A DNA stretch of 64,000 nucleotides from Acidobacteriota bacterium (lineage in GTDB: Bacteria > Acidobacteriota > Terriglobia > Terriglobales > Acidobacteriaceae): positions 930,001 through 994,000 of the forward strand of contig JAFDVP010000001.1 of assembly GCA_018268895.1 (NCBI GenBank). Direction: 5' to 3'. The notes under the pieces were generated by a model. The model was not told the origin of the DNA. It made no database searches and worked only from the letters and a program-made list of their open reading frames with translations. Numbering within the stretch: position 1 is the first letter of the stretch; every line of letters begins with the position of its first letter. Shown in pieces: positions 1-7,655 of the stretch. Both the position numbers and the translations under genes were made by a program.

Positions 1-364
1 GCTCGTTACGCGCAATCGAGGTCATCACCTCTTCGTGCGTCATGCCCAGGCACAGGTCCGCGCCCTTGCGGTCCTTCAGGCGAAACATGTTGTCGCCCAT
101 CACCTGCCAGCGGCCACTCTCCTCCCACACCTCGCGAGGGTTCAGCGCCGGAAGCAGGAACTCCTGCCCGATCTTGTCCATCTCCTCGCGCACGATGGCG
201 ACGATTTTGTTGATCGACCGGTTGCCGAGAAAGAGATAGCTGTAGATTCCCGCGCCAAGCTGGCGAATATAACCGGCACGCAGCAGCAGCTTGTGGCTGG
301 CCACCTCGGCGTCTGCAGGAGCTTCACGAAGAGTAGGGATAAAGAGTTGCGACCAGCGGTGCAT
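1..364 (-). CDS. proS: Prolyl-tRNA synthetase, N-terminal part (runs off the window)
   Basis: Charges tRNA-Pro with proline in the cytoplasm. The reverse strand reads open from an ATG at 364 to the window edge, giving about 121 residues. They begin [20 protein letters not shown] and include the class II N-terminal signature [20 protein letters not shown], then [12 protein letters not shown] and [16 protein letters not shown], which are the motif 1 and motif 2 regions of bacterial ProRS. A full enzyme has about 570-600 residues, so roughly four fifths lies left of base 1. The next gene upstream is kdsD, 86 bases away on the same strand. Identification is from sequence signature and is secure; nothing can be said about the editing domain or C-terminus. 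Confidence 0.93.
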   Translation of the reverse strand, partial: MHRWSQLFIPTLREAPADAEVASHKLLLRAGYIRQLGAGIYSYLFLGNRSINKIVAIVREEMDKIGQEFLLPALNPREVWEESGRWQVMGDNMFRLKDRKGADLCLGMTHEEVMTSIARNE

Positions 365-450
365 GTGTTCTGTGTGACCTTCCGGCTTCTTAAAGTCGTT
401 CGTCGTTGATTCTCTTATTCTAACTTCCGCAGCGGGTTGACGCAGGTCGT

Positions 451-1455
451 CTAGATCAGTTCGAGCGTCCACAGATCATGCAGATGCAGCACGCCTTCGG
501 CGCGGCTATCCTCCGAGGTGACGATCAACGACGTGATCTTCTTCTCCTCCATCAGCGCCAGCGCCGACGAGGCGAACTCTGTTGCGGCGATCGTGACCGG
601 GTGCGGATTCATGATCTCGCCCGCAGTATGTTCGAGAGCCCTGCCCCCGTCGCGTTCCAGAAGACGGCGCAGGTCGCCGTCGGAGATCATGCCCAGCAGG
701 TGGCCGTCGCCATCGAGTACGGTCGTCATGCCCAGCTTGCGGCGCGACATCTCGTAGATCACCTGCGGCATCGGAGTCGAGGGCAACACGCGAGGCAGAG
801 CATCGCCCGCGTGCATCAGCTCTCCCGCCCGTGCCAGCCGCTTGCCGAGTCTTCCTCCAGGATGGAGGTCGGCGAAGTCTTCCGGCTTCCATCCGCGGCG
901 GCGGCTTACCTCAAGCGCCAGAGCGTCGCCGAGCGCAAGCATCACCGTGGTCGAGGCCGTCGGCGCAAGGTTGTGCGGACAGGCCTCGGAAGAGACGCTG
1001 GTGTCGAGGATGACGTCGCTCGCCGGCGCCAGCGTCGAGGTTGCGCAGCCCGAGAAGGTGATGAGCTTGTCTGCCAGCCGCTTGAGCAACGGAAGCAGCC
1101 GCAGAAGCTCCTCGGTCTCTCCGCTGGCTGACAAAGCAATCACGGTGTCGCCGCGCGAGAGCATTCCGAGGTCGCCGTGGACGGCGTCGGCGGGGTGCAG
1201 ATAATGAGCAGGCGTCCCGGTTGAGCGCAGCGTTGCAGCCAGCTTGCGGGCGATGATGCCGCTCTTGCCGATGCCGGTGACGATGACTCGATTCTGCCGG
1301 GCGATGGACTCGAGTAGCAGCTCAACCGCCTGGTTGAAGGCAGGCAGCATCGTGCCGTCGAGGCGCGCGGCGAGTTCGCTGAGAGCAGCGGCCTCGATGC
1401 GGACGAACTCTGAGGGGCGAGCGGCTTCAGGCGAGCTGTCGGTCGTGTCGGGCAT
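451..1455 (-). CDS. kdsD: D-arabinose-5-phosphate isomerase, KdsD/KpsF family
   Basis: Interconverts ribulose 5-phosphate and arabinose 5-phosphate, the first committed step to Kdo for lipopolysaccharide. The 334-residue protein has an N-terminal SIS (sugar isomerase) domain with GIGKSG at 61-66, [11 protein letters not shown] around 87-97 and [10 protein letters not shown], the family's SIS sequences. HPGGRLGK follows, then two CBS domains (about 215-334; the second contains [10 protein letters not shown]). The length matches KdsD/GutQ/KpsF (about 320-330). ATG at 1455 is the start, with AAGG a short distance upstream. It lies between proS and a divergent tlpA-like gene. KdsD, GutQ and KpsF paralogues cannot be told apart from sequence alone; no capsule genes adjoin it, which favours the housekeeping KdsD role. 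Confidence 0.92.
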   Translation of the reverse strand: MPDTTDSSPEAARPSEFVRIEAAALSELAARLDGTMLPAFNQAVELLLESIARQNRVIVTGIGKSGIIARKLAATLRSTGTPAHYLHPADAVHGDLGMLSRGDTVIALSASGETEELLRLLPLLKRLADKLITFSGCATSTLAPASDVILDTSVSSEACPHNLAPTASTTVMLALGDALALEVSRRRGWKPEDFADLHPGGRLGKRLARAGELMHAGDALPRVLPSTPMPQVIYEMSRRKLGMTTVLDGDGHLLGMISDGDLRRLLERDGGRALEHTAGEIMNPHPVTIAATEFASSALALMEEKKITSLIVTSEDSRAEGVLHLHDLWTLELI

Positions 1456-1581
1456 CGTGCAGAACCTTACTGAGGTTAGCAGAGCGAAGGTTTGAGGAAG
1501 CTCGTGACCGCGAATCCGGCTTTGCGTCTAAACTGAAGAAGGTGGTCCGCGCGGCTTTGCGGGGCGAAAGGATGTACGGCG

Positions 1582-2208
1582 GTGATGCGAAGGGTTGGGG
1601 TTCTCGGGTTGATGGTGGTTGGCGTCGCGCTGATGTTGTGGGCGGGCTGGCACAACCTGCGCGAGCGGCGCCTGGCGACGCAGCAGGCGCGGGACAAACA
1701 GATTGTCCTGATTCCGGCCAAGCCCGGCGACGAGGGCGAAAACGGGCTTCCGCAGATGCGCGGCAAGGCTGCGCCGGCGTTCGCGCTGATGAACCTCGAG
1801 GGCAAGAAGGTCTCGCTCGCCGACTACAAAGGCCGCCCCGTGCTGGTGAACTTCTGGGCTACGTGGTGCGGACCGTGCAAGGTGGAGATGCCCTGGTTCG
1901 AGGAGCTTCGCAACCAGTACGCCTCGCAGGGGTTTGAGATCCTCGGTCTGACCGACGACGTCGATGCGGGCAAGGACGCGATTGCGAAGGTCGCCACCAA
2001 AGCCGGCGTCACGTATCCCATTTTGCTGACGGACGGCAAGGTGCAGACTGCTTACGGCGGGCTCGACGTTCTGCCAATGTCGTTTTACATCGACCGCAAT
2101 GGCGTAATCGTGGAGCAGACCGCCGGTCTCGGCTCGAAGAGCCAGATTGAGGCAAACATCAGGAAGACGATCGCCTCCGGCACGACGGCGCAGGCAGGTG
2201 GACTGTGA
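1582..2208 (+). CDS. TlpA/ResA-family membrane-anchored thioredoxin
   Basis: Periplasmic thiol-disulfide oxidoreductase, probably a reductant for periplasmic cysteines or cytochrome c maturation. Of 208 residues, about 5-23 form one uncleaved signal anchor. A TlpA-like redoxin domain follows, beginning near PAFALMNLEGKKV, with the active site WCGPC (Cys96, Cys99) and the cis-proline region DVLPMSFYIDRNG. The frame opens with GTG at 1582 immediately followed by ATG at 1585; AAAGGA at 1567-1572 suits either. The stop overlaps the GTG start of the DsbD-N-like gene in a GTGA, so the two are almost certainly co-translated. ResA, TlpA and CcmG cannot be separated here; no ccm genes are in view. Confidence 0.88.
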   Translation: MMRRVGVLGLMVVGVALMLWAGWHNLRERRLATQQARDKQIVLIPAKPGDEGENGLPQMRGKAAPAFALMNLEGKKVSLADYKGRPVLVNFWATWCGPCKVEMPWFEELRNQYASQGFEILGLTDDVDAGKDAIAKVATKAGVTYPILLTDGKVQTAYGGLDVLPMSFYIDRNGVIVEQTAGLGSKSQIEANIRKTIASGTTAQAGGL

Positions 2209-2711
2209 TCCGAAGCCTTGTGTTGACCGGCCTGCTGGCTGGTTCGAGCATCGTCGTTGCGCAGCAGGGAACATTGACCACTCCGGTTGCCAAGATCAAG
2301 CAGTATGTGACGTTCGCCGCCGAAGAGCAGGCGGTGAAGGCTGGCAAGAAGAGCGTCGTCGAACTGCGCTTCAAGGTGACCGAGGGCTACCACGTGAACT
2401 CGCACACGCCGAAATCGGAGCTGCTGATTCCGACAAACCTTACATTGAAGCCCGCGGCCGGAGTGACGGCCTCGGCGCTGGAGTACCCGGCGGGCACATC
2501 GTACTCGTTCAGCTTCGAGCCGAACGAGAAGCTGGACGTCTACACCGGCGTGTTCACGGTCAAGGTCCCGATTGTGGCCGAGGCGGGGTCGCACACCGTC
2601 GAGGGCATTCTGCGCTACCAGGCATGCGACAACGCCGCGTGTTATCCGCCGAAGATCCTGCCAGTGGAGTTTGTGGTGACGGCGAAGACCGCGGGAGCGC
2701 AGGCGCGATAG
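2205..2711 (+). CDS. Periplasmic protein with a stand-alone DsbD N-terminal-like domain
   Basis: A 168-residue exported protein: signal peptide about 1-20 (VVAQ end), then a single immunoglobulin-like domain of the DsbD N-terminal family. The hallmark YQACDNAACYPP (Cys141, Cys146) corresponds to the YQGC...CYPP redox cysteines of DsbD-alpha. The DsbD transmembrane beta domain and thioredoxin gamma domain are absent, so this is an orphan receiver domain. The start is GTG at 2205, overlapping the thioredoxin stop (GTGA). I infer that it exchanges electrons with the preceding TlpA protein or a separately encoded CcdA/DsbD-beta. It might instead be a lone disulfide-corrector protein; nothing downstream is related. 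Confidence 0.82.
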   Translation: MIRSLVLTGLLAGSSIVVAQQGTLTTPVAKIKQYVTFAAEEQAVKAGKKSVVELRFKVTEGYHVNSHTPKSELLIPTNLTLKPAAGVTASALEYPAGTSYSFSFEPNEKLDVYTGVFTVKVPIVAEAGSHTVEGILRYQACDNAACYPPKILPVEFVVTAKTAGAQAR

Positions 2712-2828
2712 CCTTTGCGGCCTGATGTATCAGGGTGGCAAAGGCGGTTCCCGAGCGCAATCCACAGTCGCCGCGGCAAGGCGCGGTGGCATGATGAAGC
2801 GAAGTCCGAGCAAAAAAGAGAAGACATC

Positions 2829-4013
2829 ATGGAAGAGTTCAGAAGGCTGACCCGGCTGCCGGCATACGTGTTCAACATTACAGGCGAGATGAAGGCGGCG
2901 GCTCGCAAGCGCGGCGAAGACATTATCGACTTCGGGATGGGAAATCCCGACGGCGCGACGCCGAAGAACATCGTCGACAAGCTGATTGAGGCGGCACAGA
3001 AGACGCAGACGCACCGTTACTCGCTCTCGCGGGGCATCCCGCGGCTGAGGCGTGCGATCTCGAACTGGTACAGGACGCGCTACAACGTCGACATCGATCC
3101 GGAGACCGAGGCGATTGTGACCATCGGCTCGAAGGAGGGCATCGCGCATCTTTGTCTCGCGGTGCTGGATGATGCGGACACGGTCGCCGTGCCGAATCCG
3201 AGCTATCCGATCCACATCTTCGGGCCGGTGATCGCGGGGGCGAAGGTGCAGAGCATCAACATCGCAGACGCTGCGGGGGCTGAAGATATTCTGGCCCGGC
3301 TTGAGACGGAGCTGCCGCGAATGAATCCGCGGCCGAAGCTGCTGATCCTGAACTTTCCGTCGAACCCGACAGCGCAGACTGTCGACCTTGCTTTCTTCGA
3401 GCGCATCGTTGCGCTCTGCAAGGAGTTGGGCATCTACATCGTCCACGATCTCGCTTACGCCGATCTGGTGTTCGACGGCTATCGCGCGCCGAGCGTGCTG
3501 GAGGTTCCGGGCGCGAAGGAGATTGCCGTCGAGTTCTTCACGCTGTCGAAGAGCTACAACATGCCGGGCTGGCGCGTGGGCTTCATGGTGGGGAACAAGA
3601 AGCTGGTTGCGGCGCTGGGGAGGATCAAGAGCTACTTCGACTACGGGACGTTCACGCCGATCCAGGTGGCCTCGATCCAGGCGCTCGAGGGGCCGCAGGA
3701 GTGCGTGAAGGAGATCGTCGACAACTACAAGGCGCGGCGCGACGCTCTGGTACCGGGACTGAACAAGCTGGGCTGGCCGGTCGAGCTTCCGAAGGCGACG
3801 ATGTTTGCCTGGGCGAAGATCCCGGAGCAGTACCGCGCGCTGGGCTCGATCGAGTTCTCAAAGAAGCTGCTGACCGAGGCCAAGGTGGCTGTGAGCCCGG
3901 GCGTCGGCTTCGGCGAGTATGGCGACGGTCATGTGCGCTTCTCGCTGATTGAGAACGAGGAGAGGACGCGGCAGGCCCTGCGGGGGATCAAGCATATGTT
4001 CAAGAACGGGTAG
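2829..4013 (+). CDS. alaC: PLP-dependent class I aminotransferase, AlaC-like (glutamate-pyruvate transaminase)
   Basis: Fold type I aminotransferase making alanine from pyruvate and glutamate; AlaC (YfdZ) relatives also include LL-diaminopimelate and MalY-like aminotransferases. The protein has 394 residues from ATG at 2829 (MEEFRRLTRLPAYVF); an in-frame extension upstream to 2715 has no family similarity. The motifs are NFPSNPT for the Asn at the cofactor ring, HDLAYADL (Asp207) for the pyridine nitrogen, the Schiff-base Lys241 in TLSKSYNMPGWR, and the final Arg in GHVRFSLIEN. A strong terminator follows at 4091. It is a single gene between a thioredoxin pair and a convergent DUF1275 gene. 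The exact substrate is inferred; the family assignment is firm. Confidence 0.88.
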   Translation: MEEFRRLTRLPAYVFNITGEMKAAARKRGEDIIDFGMGNPDGATPKNIVDKLIEAAQKTQTHRYSLSRGIPRLRRAISNWYRTRYNVDIDPETEAIVTIGSKEGIAHLCLAVLDDADTVAVPNPSYPIHIFGPVIAGAKVQSINIADAAGAEDILARLETELPRMNPRPKLLILNFPSNPTAQTVDLAFFERIVALCKELGIYIVHDLAYADLVFDGYRAPSVLEVPGAKEIAVEFFTLSKSYNMPGWRVGFMVGNKKLVAALGRIKSYFDYGTFTPIQVASIQALEGPQECVKEIVDNYKARRDALVPGLNKLGWPVELPKATMFAWAKIPEQYRALGSIEFSKKLLTEAKVAVSPGVGFGEYGDGHVRFSLIENEERTRQALRGIKHMFKNG

Positions 4014-4090
4014 CTCCCCCCATCCTTTATTGCGCAAAGTCTTCGATCGAAAGACGTTAGGTCTGGACTTCCAGCGCACGTTCCATGCCA

Positions 4091-4121
4091 AAGCCCCGGA
4101 GAGATCCGGGGCTTTTTCTTT
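4091..4121 (+). terminator. Intrinsic terminator of the alaC-like gene
   Basis: Perfect 10-bp stem AAGCCCCGGA / TCCGGGGCTT with a 4-base loop, followed by TTTCTTTC. It lies 78 bases past the aminotransferase stop codon. Confidence 0.88.
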
Positions 4122-4298
4122 CGCTGAATTAAGTATAGCGAGTGGAACGGAACTAATCGGCAACGTGGATCTCCTATGGATTGAGATAGATAGATGAAGC
4201 AGGGGCTTGACAGCCTCTGTTGTGGAAAAGCCGGGGGCATCGTTCTTTGATGCTGCAACGAGGGACCTCATGGCGTGGTTTTATCAGCGGAACGGCTG

Positions 4299-4988
4299 TC
4301 AGCGATCTGGGATGGAGAAGAGTGCGAAGAGCAGGAGGATGGCGGCTGCCGGGAGAAGTTCAAGAGGTCCGAGAGGGGCGGCGGCTGCGGAGAGAATGGC
4401 ACCAGCGAGAAAAGCTATCCAGACGCTTGTTTCTAACAGAGCGCGGCGGAGTTGTGTGTCTCGGGGGCCTTCGGGCTTTGCGAGCTCGATGTGGAGCGTG
4501 GCTTGGGCGAGGTGGTTTGCGATCTTGTTCAGGGTTCCGGTGATGAAGGTGAGGTTGATGGGTTCTTTTCCGACCCGCGCGAGTGCCGGATTGACGAGAC
4601 CCATGGCAAAGCTCAGGAGCGGAATGGCCAGGTTCGGGTGGGAGCGGTGATGGAAGTTCAATACAACGAAAAGGGCGAGCAGGAAGGCCGTGAGGCCGAA
4701 GATTATCGTGCGTGAAGAGCGGAGCTTTGCATGCACGAACCAGTTGCCGGTGAAGCTGCCGCCGAGGAATCCGGCGATGGCGAGCGCAAGAGGAATGGCT
4801 GCCGTGATATGCGCGCGACCCAGACGGATGCCTGCAAAGGTCGTGTTGCCGCTCATGAAGGAGACGAAGGTCCCGAAGAGACGAATCGCATATCCATCGA
4901 CGTACCCGGCGATGAGGGCCAGAGAGGCGGCCTCAACTTTGGGGTGGCGAAGAATGGAGGCGCGCGGCAGAGCCATGAGACACATCAT
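4299..4988 (-). CDS. DUF1275 (YoaK-like) integral membrane protein
   Basis: A 229-residue hydrophobic protein with about six predicted membrane segments (for example SLALIAGYVDGYAIRLFGTF, ITAAIPLALAIAGFLGG, FGLTAFLLALFVVL and AGAILSAAAAPLGPLELLP). The family marks are the N-terminal GYVDG, then FVSFMSGNTTFAGIRLG and GTLNKIANHLA. DUF1275 proteins are of uncertain function; some are annotated YoaK, and no substrate is established. The start at 4988 (ATG) is followed by further ATGs at codons 2 and 5 and has no clear ribosome-binding site, so it may be a few codons shorter. It is convergent with the aminotransferase and is followed upstream by a REP-like repeat. Family call secure, role unknown. 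Confidence 0.85.
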   Translation of the reverse strand: MMCLMALPRASILRHPKVEAASLALIAGYVDGYAIRLFGTFVSFMSGNTTFAGIRLGRAHITAAIPLALAIAGFLGGSFTGNWFVHAKLRSSRTIIFGLTAFLLALFVVLNFHHRSHPNLAIPLLSFAMGLVNPALARVGKEPINLTFITGTLNKIANHLAQATLHIELAKPEGPRDTQLRRALLETSVWIAFLAGAILSAAAAPLGPLELLPAAAILLLFALFSIPDR

Positions 4989-5010
4989 AGGAGATGCGGG
5001 GCATCCGTTT

Positions 5011-5075
5011 GGTTCGCGCGTTGCGCGAATGTTCCCACATCTGGCGATGAGACCGCCACATATGGGGCACCCGAT
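5011..5075. repeat. REP-like palindromic element, type A, full copy
   Basis: Starts with the hairpin TTCGCGC-gtt-GCGCGAA. It continues through a CCCACATCTGGC segment and ends in ATGGGGCACCCG (5062-5073). The first 35 bases recur exactly at 5918-5952, and the tail recurs at 7541, 10744, 10889 and, inverted, 59859. It sits between the DUF1275 gene and the PIN toxin gene. Confidence 0.8.
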
Positions 5076-5120
5076 TTTGTGGCAGGTGGACCAATCATTC
5101 TGGATATCGGCGTCCAGTTG

Positions 5121-5546
5121 CTACTGTGAGCCTGTCTCCAGATGCGCCAGATAGTCTGCGGGGGAGAGGACCCTCACAGCGTTGCGAGCGGTGTTGGGAA
5201 AGTGTTTCAGGTTGCCCGTCACGAGCCAGCATCCAGCAGTGTGGGCTAGAGCAAGGAAGGGGCGATCTTTGGGGTCTGGCGAATGGATGACAGACGGGAG
5301 ATCGGGGTCGGCATCGGGCAGGAAGAGGCTTTCCTCAATGAGGAACTCAAGCCAGAGGGGAGGGAAGCCGTAGCGGCGGAACTTTGGGCGGCGTGCGACC
5401 TCGCGATACTCACGGACGATTGCGGGGCTGGTGGCCACCTGTACACGGCCCTCGAGAAGCCAGTCCATGACGAGCGTGGCAGGCGCGGTATCGGGCCTGA
5501 TGGCAGCGGAGACGATGACATTGGTGTCGAGGACGATGAGCCTCAT
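5121..5546 (-). CDS. PIN-domain ribonuclease toxin (COG1569-like family)
   Basis: Putative RNase toxin of a type II toxin-antitoxin pair, 141 residues. It begins MRLIVLDTNVIVSAA, whose Asp is the first acidic metal ligand of the PIN fold. Others follow in REYREVARRPKF, in DPKDRPFLALAHTAGCWLVTGN (the conserved D..(F/L)L.lA segment) and in the C-terminal region. The ATG at 5546 overlaps the antitoxin stop by ATGA, so the order is antitoxin first, toxin second, translationally coupled. Length and motifs suit the PIN family often annotated as a putative toxin component rather than classical VapC. The target RNA is unknown. No frameshift or loss of acidic residues is seen, so the toxin looks intact. 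Confidence 0.86.
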   Translation of the reverse strand: MRLIVLDTNVIVSAAIRPDTAPATLVMDWLLEGRVQVATSPAIVREYREVARRPKFRRYGFPPLWLEFLIEESLFLPDADPDLPSVIHSPDPKDRPFLALAHTAGCWLVTGNLKHFPNTARNAVRVLSPADYLAHLETGSQ

Positions 5547-5833
5547 CCGGCTCTACGGCGGCGCGGCCGTGCGGTTCGGACTTGTTCGATCTCGCGGTCG
5601 ATCTCTTCGCCGGTGAGCGGCGCAGCTTCGGCGCGACGCCAGTTGGCGCGCAGGCTGGCTTTTGCCATAGCGCGCCGCAGCTCGCGGTCTTCAGCGGCGA
5701 CGTCTCCGAGTACGGGTACGAGGAAGTAGGCGGGGCCGTCCTGCCCGGCGAGCAGGATGGTCTCGCCGTCGGGGACGGACTTTAGGGCCTTCGAGCCTCG
5801 GGTTCGGAATTCGCGGAGTGAGACCTGGCGCAT
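5543..5833 (-). CDS. Phd/YefM-type antitoxin paired with the PIN toxin
   Basis: A 96-residue protein: N-terminal prevent-host-death-like half (RQVSLREFRTRGSKALKSV, then GETILLAGQDGPAYFLVPV) and an Arg/Glu-rich C-terminal half that would wrap the toxin. ATG at 5833 is preceded by AGGAGG, an excellent ribosome-binding site. The stop overlaps the toxin start by 4 bases. An inverted repeat GTAGCC-gtttt-GGCTAC lies 21-37 bases upstream and is the obvious site for autorepression. The assignment rests on domain pattern plus the overlapping PIN gene; the antitoxin N-terminus is a divergent member of the fold. Confidence 0.8.
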   Translation of the reverse strand: MRQVSLREFRTRGSKALKSVPDGETILLAGQDGPAYFLVPVLGDVAAEDRELRRAMAKASLRANWRRAEAAPLTGEEIDREIEQVRTARPRRRRAG

Positions 5834-5853
5834 GGTTCGTCCTCCTGGGTAGT

Positions 5854-5870
5854 GTAGCCGTTTTGGCTAC
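5854..5870. promoter_or_regulatory. Candidate operator of the Phd/PIN operon
   Basis: Perfect 6-bp inverted repeat GTAGCC / GGCTAC with a 5-base centre, about 20 bases upstream of the antitoxin start. Position and symmetry fit an autoregulatory antitoxin-binding site. No binding evidence; inferred from location. Confidence 0.5.
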
Positions 5871-5917
5871 GCTTTACCACTGGCGATTCTTTGTCGCTTG
5901 CGGTGTGGAAGGAGAGC

Positions 5918-5960
5918 GGTTCGCGCGTTGCGCGAATGTTCCCACATCTGGCACCCGATT
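5918..5960. repeat. REP-like element, type A, internally deleted copy
   Basis: Identical over 35 bases to 5011-5045, then joins directly to CACCCGATT. It lacks the stretch between CATCTGG and the ATGGGG of the full copy. It lies between the toxin-antitoxin operon and the 3' end of gltX. Confidence 0.75.
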
Positions 5961-5972
5961 CTGCGGCGCCGG

Positions 5973-7472
5973 TTACTTCTTGGTGGCGGACTGTTTCTTC
6001 TGGGCTTCCAGGAAGCGGCGTGCGCGGTCGAGGGAGCGGGCTTTGCCGAAGACGATCATGCTTTCGAGCAGCGGCGGCGACATCGTCGAGCCGGTGATGA
6101 TGGCGCGGAGGAGCATGAAGTTTTCTTTGACCGACCACTGCTTCTCTTCGCCTAGTTTGCGGAGGGAGGCGTCTAGTGCGTCGTGGTTCCAATCGGAGGC
6201 TTCGATGGCGGCCAGCTGATCCTGGGCGAAGGCGAGGGTGTCTTCGGGGGTGCGCTTTTTGGGGACCCAGACCTCGGGCGGGGGCAGGACGTTGTCGGAG
6301 AAGAAGAAGCCGGTCATGTCGCCGAACTGGGTGAGGGTCTCGATGCGGTTCTGCATGAGAGCGGAGATGTGGCGGAGGTAGTCGTCGCCGAAGACGCGCT
6401 CGCGGATGGCGAGGAAGAAGTCTTCGGGGGAGAGCTTGCGGAGGTACTCGCCGTTGAGCCACTTGAGCTTGGCGAGGTCGAAGACGGGGCCGCCGACGCG
6501 AATGTCGGTGAAGACGAAGTGCTGGACCATCTCGTCGAGGGTGAATTTTTCGATGACGCCATCGGCTCCCGTGAAGTCGGACGGCATGCCGCCGCCCATG
6601 AGGCCGAGGAAGTTGAGGATGGCCGGGGGAAGGTAGCCGGAGTCGCGGTAGTAGATGAGCGAGACGGGGTTCTTGCGCTTGGAGATCTTCGACTTGTCGA
6701 GGTTGCGCAGGAGCGGCATGTGCCAGAAGCGCGGGACGGCCCAACCAAAGGCCTTGTAGAGCAGGACGTGCTTGGGCGTGGAGGAGATCCACTCCTCGGC
6801 GCGGATGACGTCGGTGATCTCCATAAGGTGATCGTCGACGACGTTGGCGAGGTGGTAGGTGGGGAAGCCGTCGGACTTCATGAGGACCTGGTCGTCGACG
6901 TTGCCGTGCTCGAAGGTGATGTTGCCGCGAAGCTCATCGCGGAAGGTGGTGGAGGCAGTGAGATCGTTGCCGTGGGGCGGGACGGCGAGGCGGATGGTGT
7001 AGGGCTTGCCGGCTTTGGCGTTCGCCTCGATGGTCTCGGGGCTGATGCGGCGGCAGGTGCCGGGGTAGCGCGGTGGGAGTTTGGCGGCGAGCTGCTGCTT
7101 GCGCGTGGCCTCGAGCTCTTCGGGGGTACAGAAGCAGCGGTAGGCGGTGCCGTTGGCCAGCAGGATTTCGGCGTGCTGGCGGTAGATTTCTGTGCGTTCC
7201 GATTGGCGGTAGGGGCCGTGGGGGCCGCCGACGTCGGGGCCCTCGTCCCAGGTGAGGCCGGCCCAGCGGAGGGAGTCGAAGATCATCTGCTCGGAGGTGG
7301 AGACGAAGCGGGTGCGGTCGGTGTCCTCGATGCGGAGGATGAACTTGCCGTTGCGCTGGCGGGCGTAGATGAAGTTGAGCAGGCCGATGTAGGCGGTGCC
7401 GACGTGGGGGTCGCCTGTGGGGGAGGGAGCGATGCGGACGCGGATGGGGGCTTCAGGATCGATGCTGTTCAT
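5973..7472 (-). CDS. gltX: Glutamyl-tRNA synthetase
   Basis: Class I synthetase charging tRNA-Glu. The 499-residue protein has the HIGH-equivalent in RIAPSPTGDPHVGTAY (about 14-28), ILRIEDTDRTR, the glutamate-specific CFCTPEELE region, and a KMSKS-equivalent KISKR at 262-266. An all-helical anticodon-binding C-terminus follows. The length is normal for a bacterial enzyme. The CFC and CRR cysteines around 113-140 may be remnants of the zinc site seen in some GluRS; whether the site is complete is unclear. The start is ATG at 7472. The 3' end lies close to a REP-like copy and the 5' side carries two intergenic repeats; no operon partner is evident. I cannot tell whether it is discriminating or also charges tRNA-Gln. 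Confidence 0.95.
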   Translation of the reverse strand: MNSIDPEAPIRVRIAPSPTGDPHVGTAYIGLLNFIYARQRNGKFILRIEDTDRTRFVSTSEQMIFDSLRWAGLTWDEGPDVGGPHGPYRQSERTEIYRQHAEILLANGTAYRCFCTPEELEATRKQQLAAKLPPRYPGTCRRISPETIEANAKAGKPYTIRLAVPPHGNDLTASTTFRDELRGNITFEHGNVDDQVLMKSDGFPTYHLANVVDDHLMEITDVIRAEEWISSTPKHVLLYKAFGWAVPRFWHMPLLRNLDKSKISKRKNPVSLIYYRDSGYLPPAILNFLGLMGGGMPSDFTGADGVIEKFTLDEMVQHFVFTDIRVGGPVFDLAKLKWLNGEYLRKLSPEDFFLAIRERVFGDDYLRHISALMQNRIETLTQFGDMTGFFFSDNVLPPPEVWVPKKRTPEDTLAFAQDQLAAIEASDWNHDALDASLRKLGEEKQWSVKENFMLLRAIITGSTMSPPLLESMIVFGKARSLDRARRFLEAQKKQSATKK

Positions 7473-7512
7473 GATTTGGTTGAAGGTTAATGCTAGCAGA
7501 GGGAGGGTTCAT

Positions 7513-7553
7513 CCCACCCTTCGCGATGAAGCTGCGAAGGATGGGGCACCCGG
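7513..7553. repeat. REP-like element, type B
   Basis: CCCACCCTTCGC, spacer, GCGAAGG, then ATGGGGCACCCGG: a hairpin CCTTCGC/GCGAAGG joined to the same 12-base tail as type A. It lies between gltX and the oxidase subunit III gene. Confidence 0.75.
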
Positions 7554-7577
7554 ATATTTTTTGGCGCTTCAGGCGAA

Positions 7578-7616
7578 ATGCAGGTCCTTCGACTCGCTGC
7601 GCTTGCTCAGGATGAC
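7578..7616. repeat. Probable dispersed intergenic repeat
   Basis: The segment reading CCTTCGACTCGCTGCGCTTG followed by CTCAGGATGACAC resembles a dispersed element I recognise from many bacterial genomes. Only one copy is present in this window, so the call rests on recall rather than on internal comparison. Confidence 0.35.
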
Positions 7617-7655
7617 ACTTTTGTCAGCGTTGAAGCTACAGGATGTGGGGTGGGG

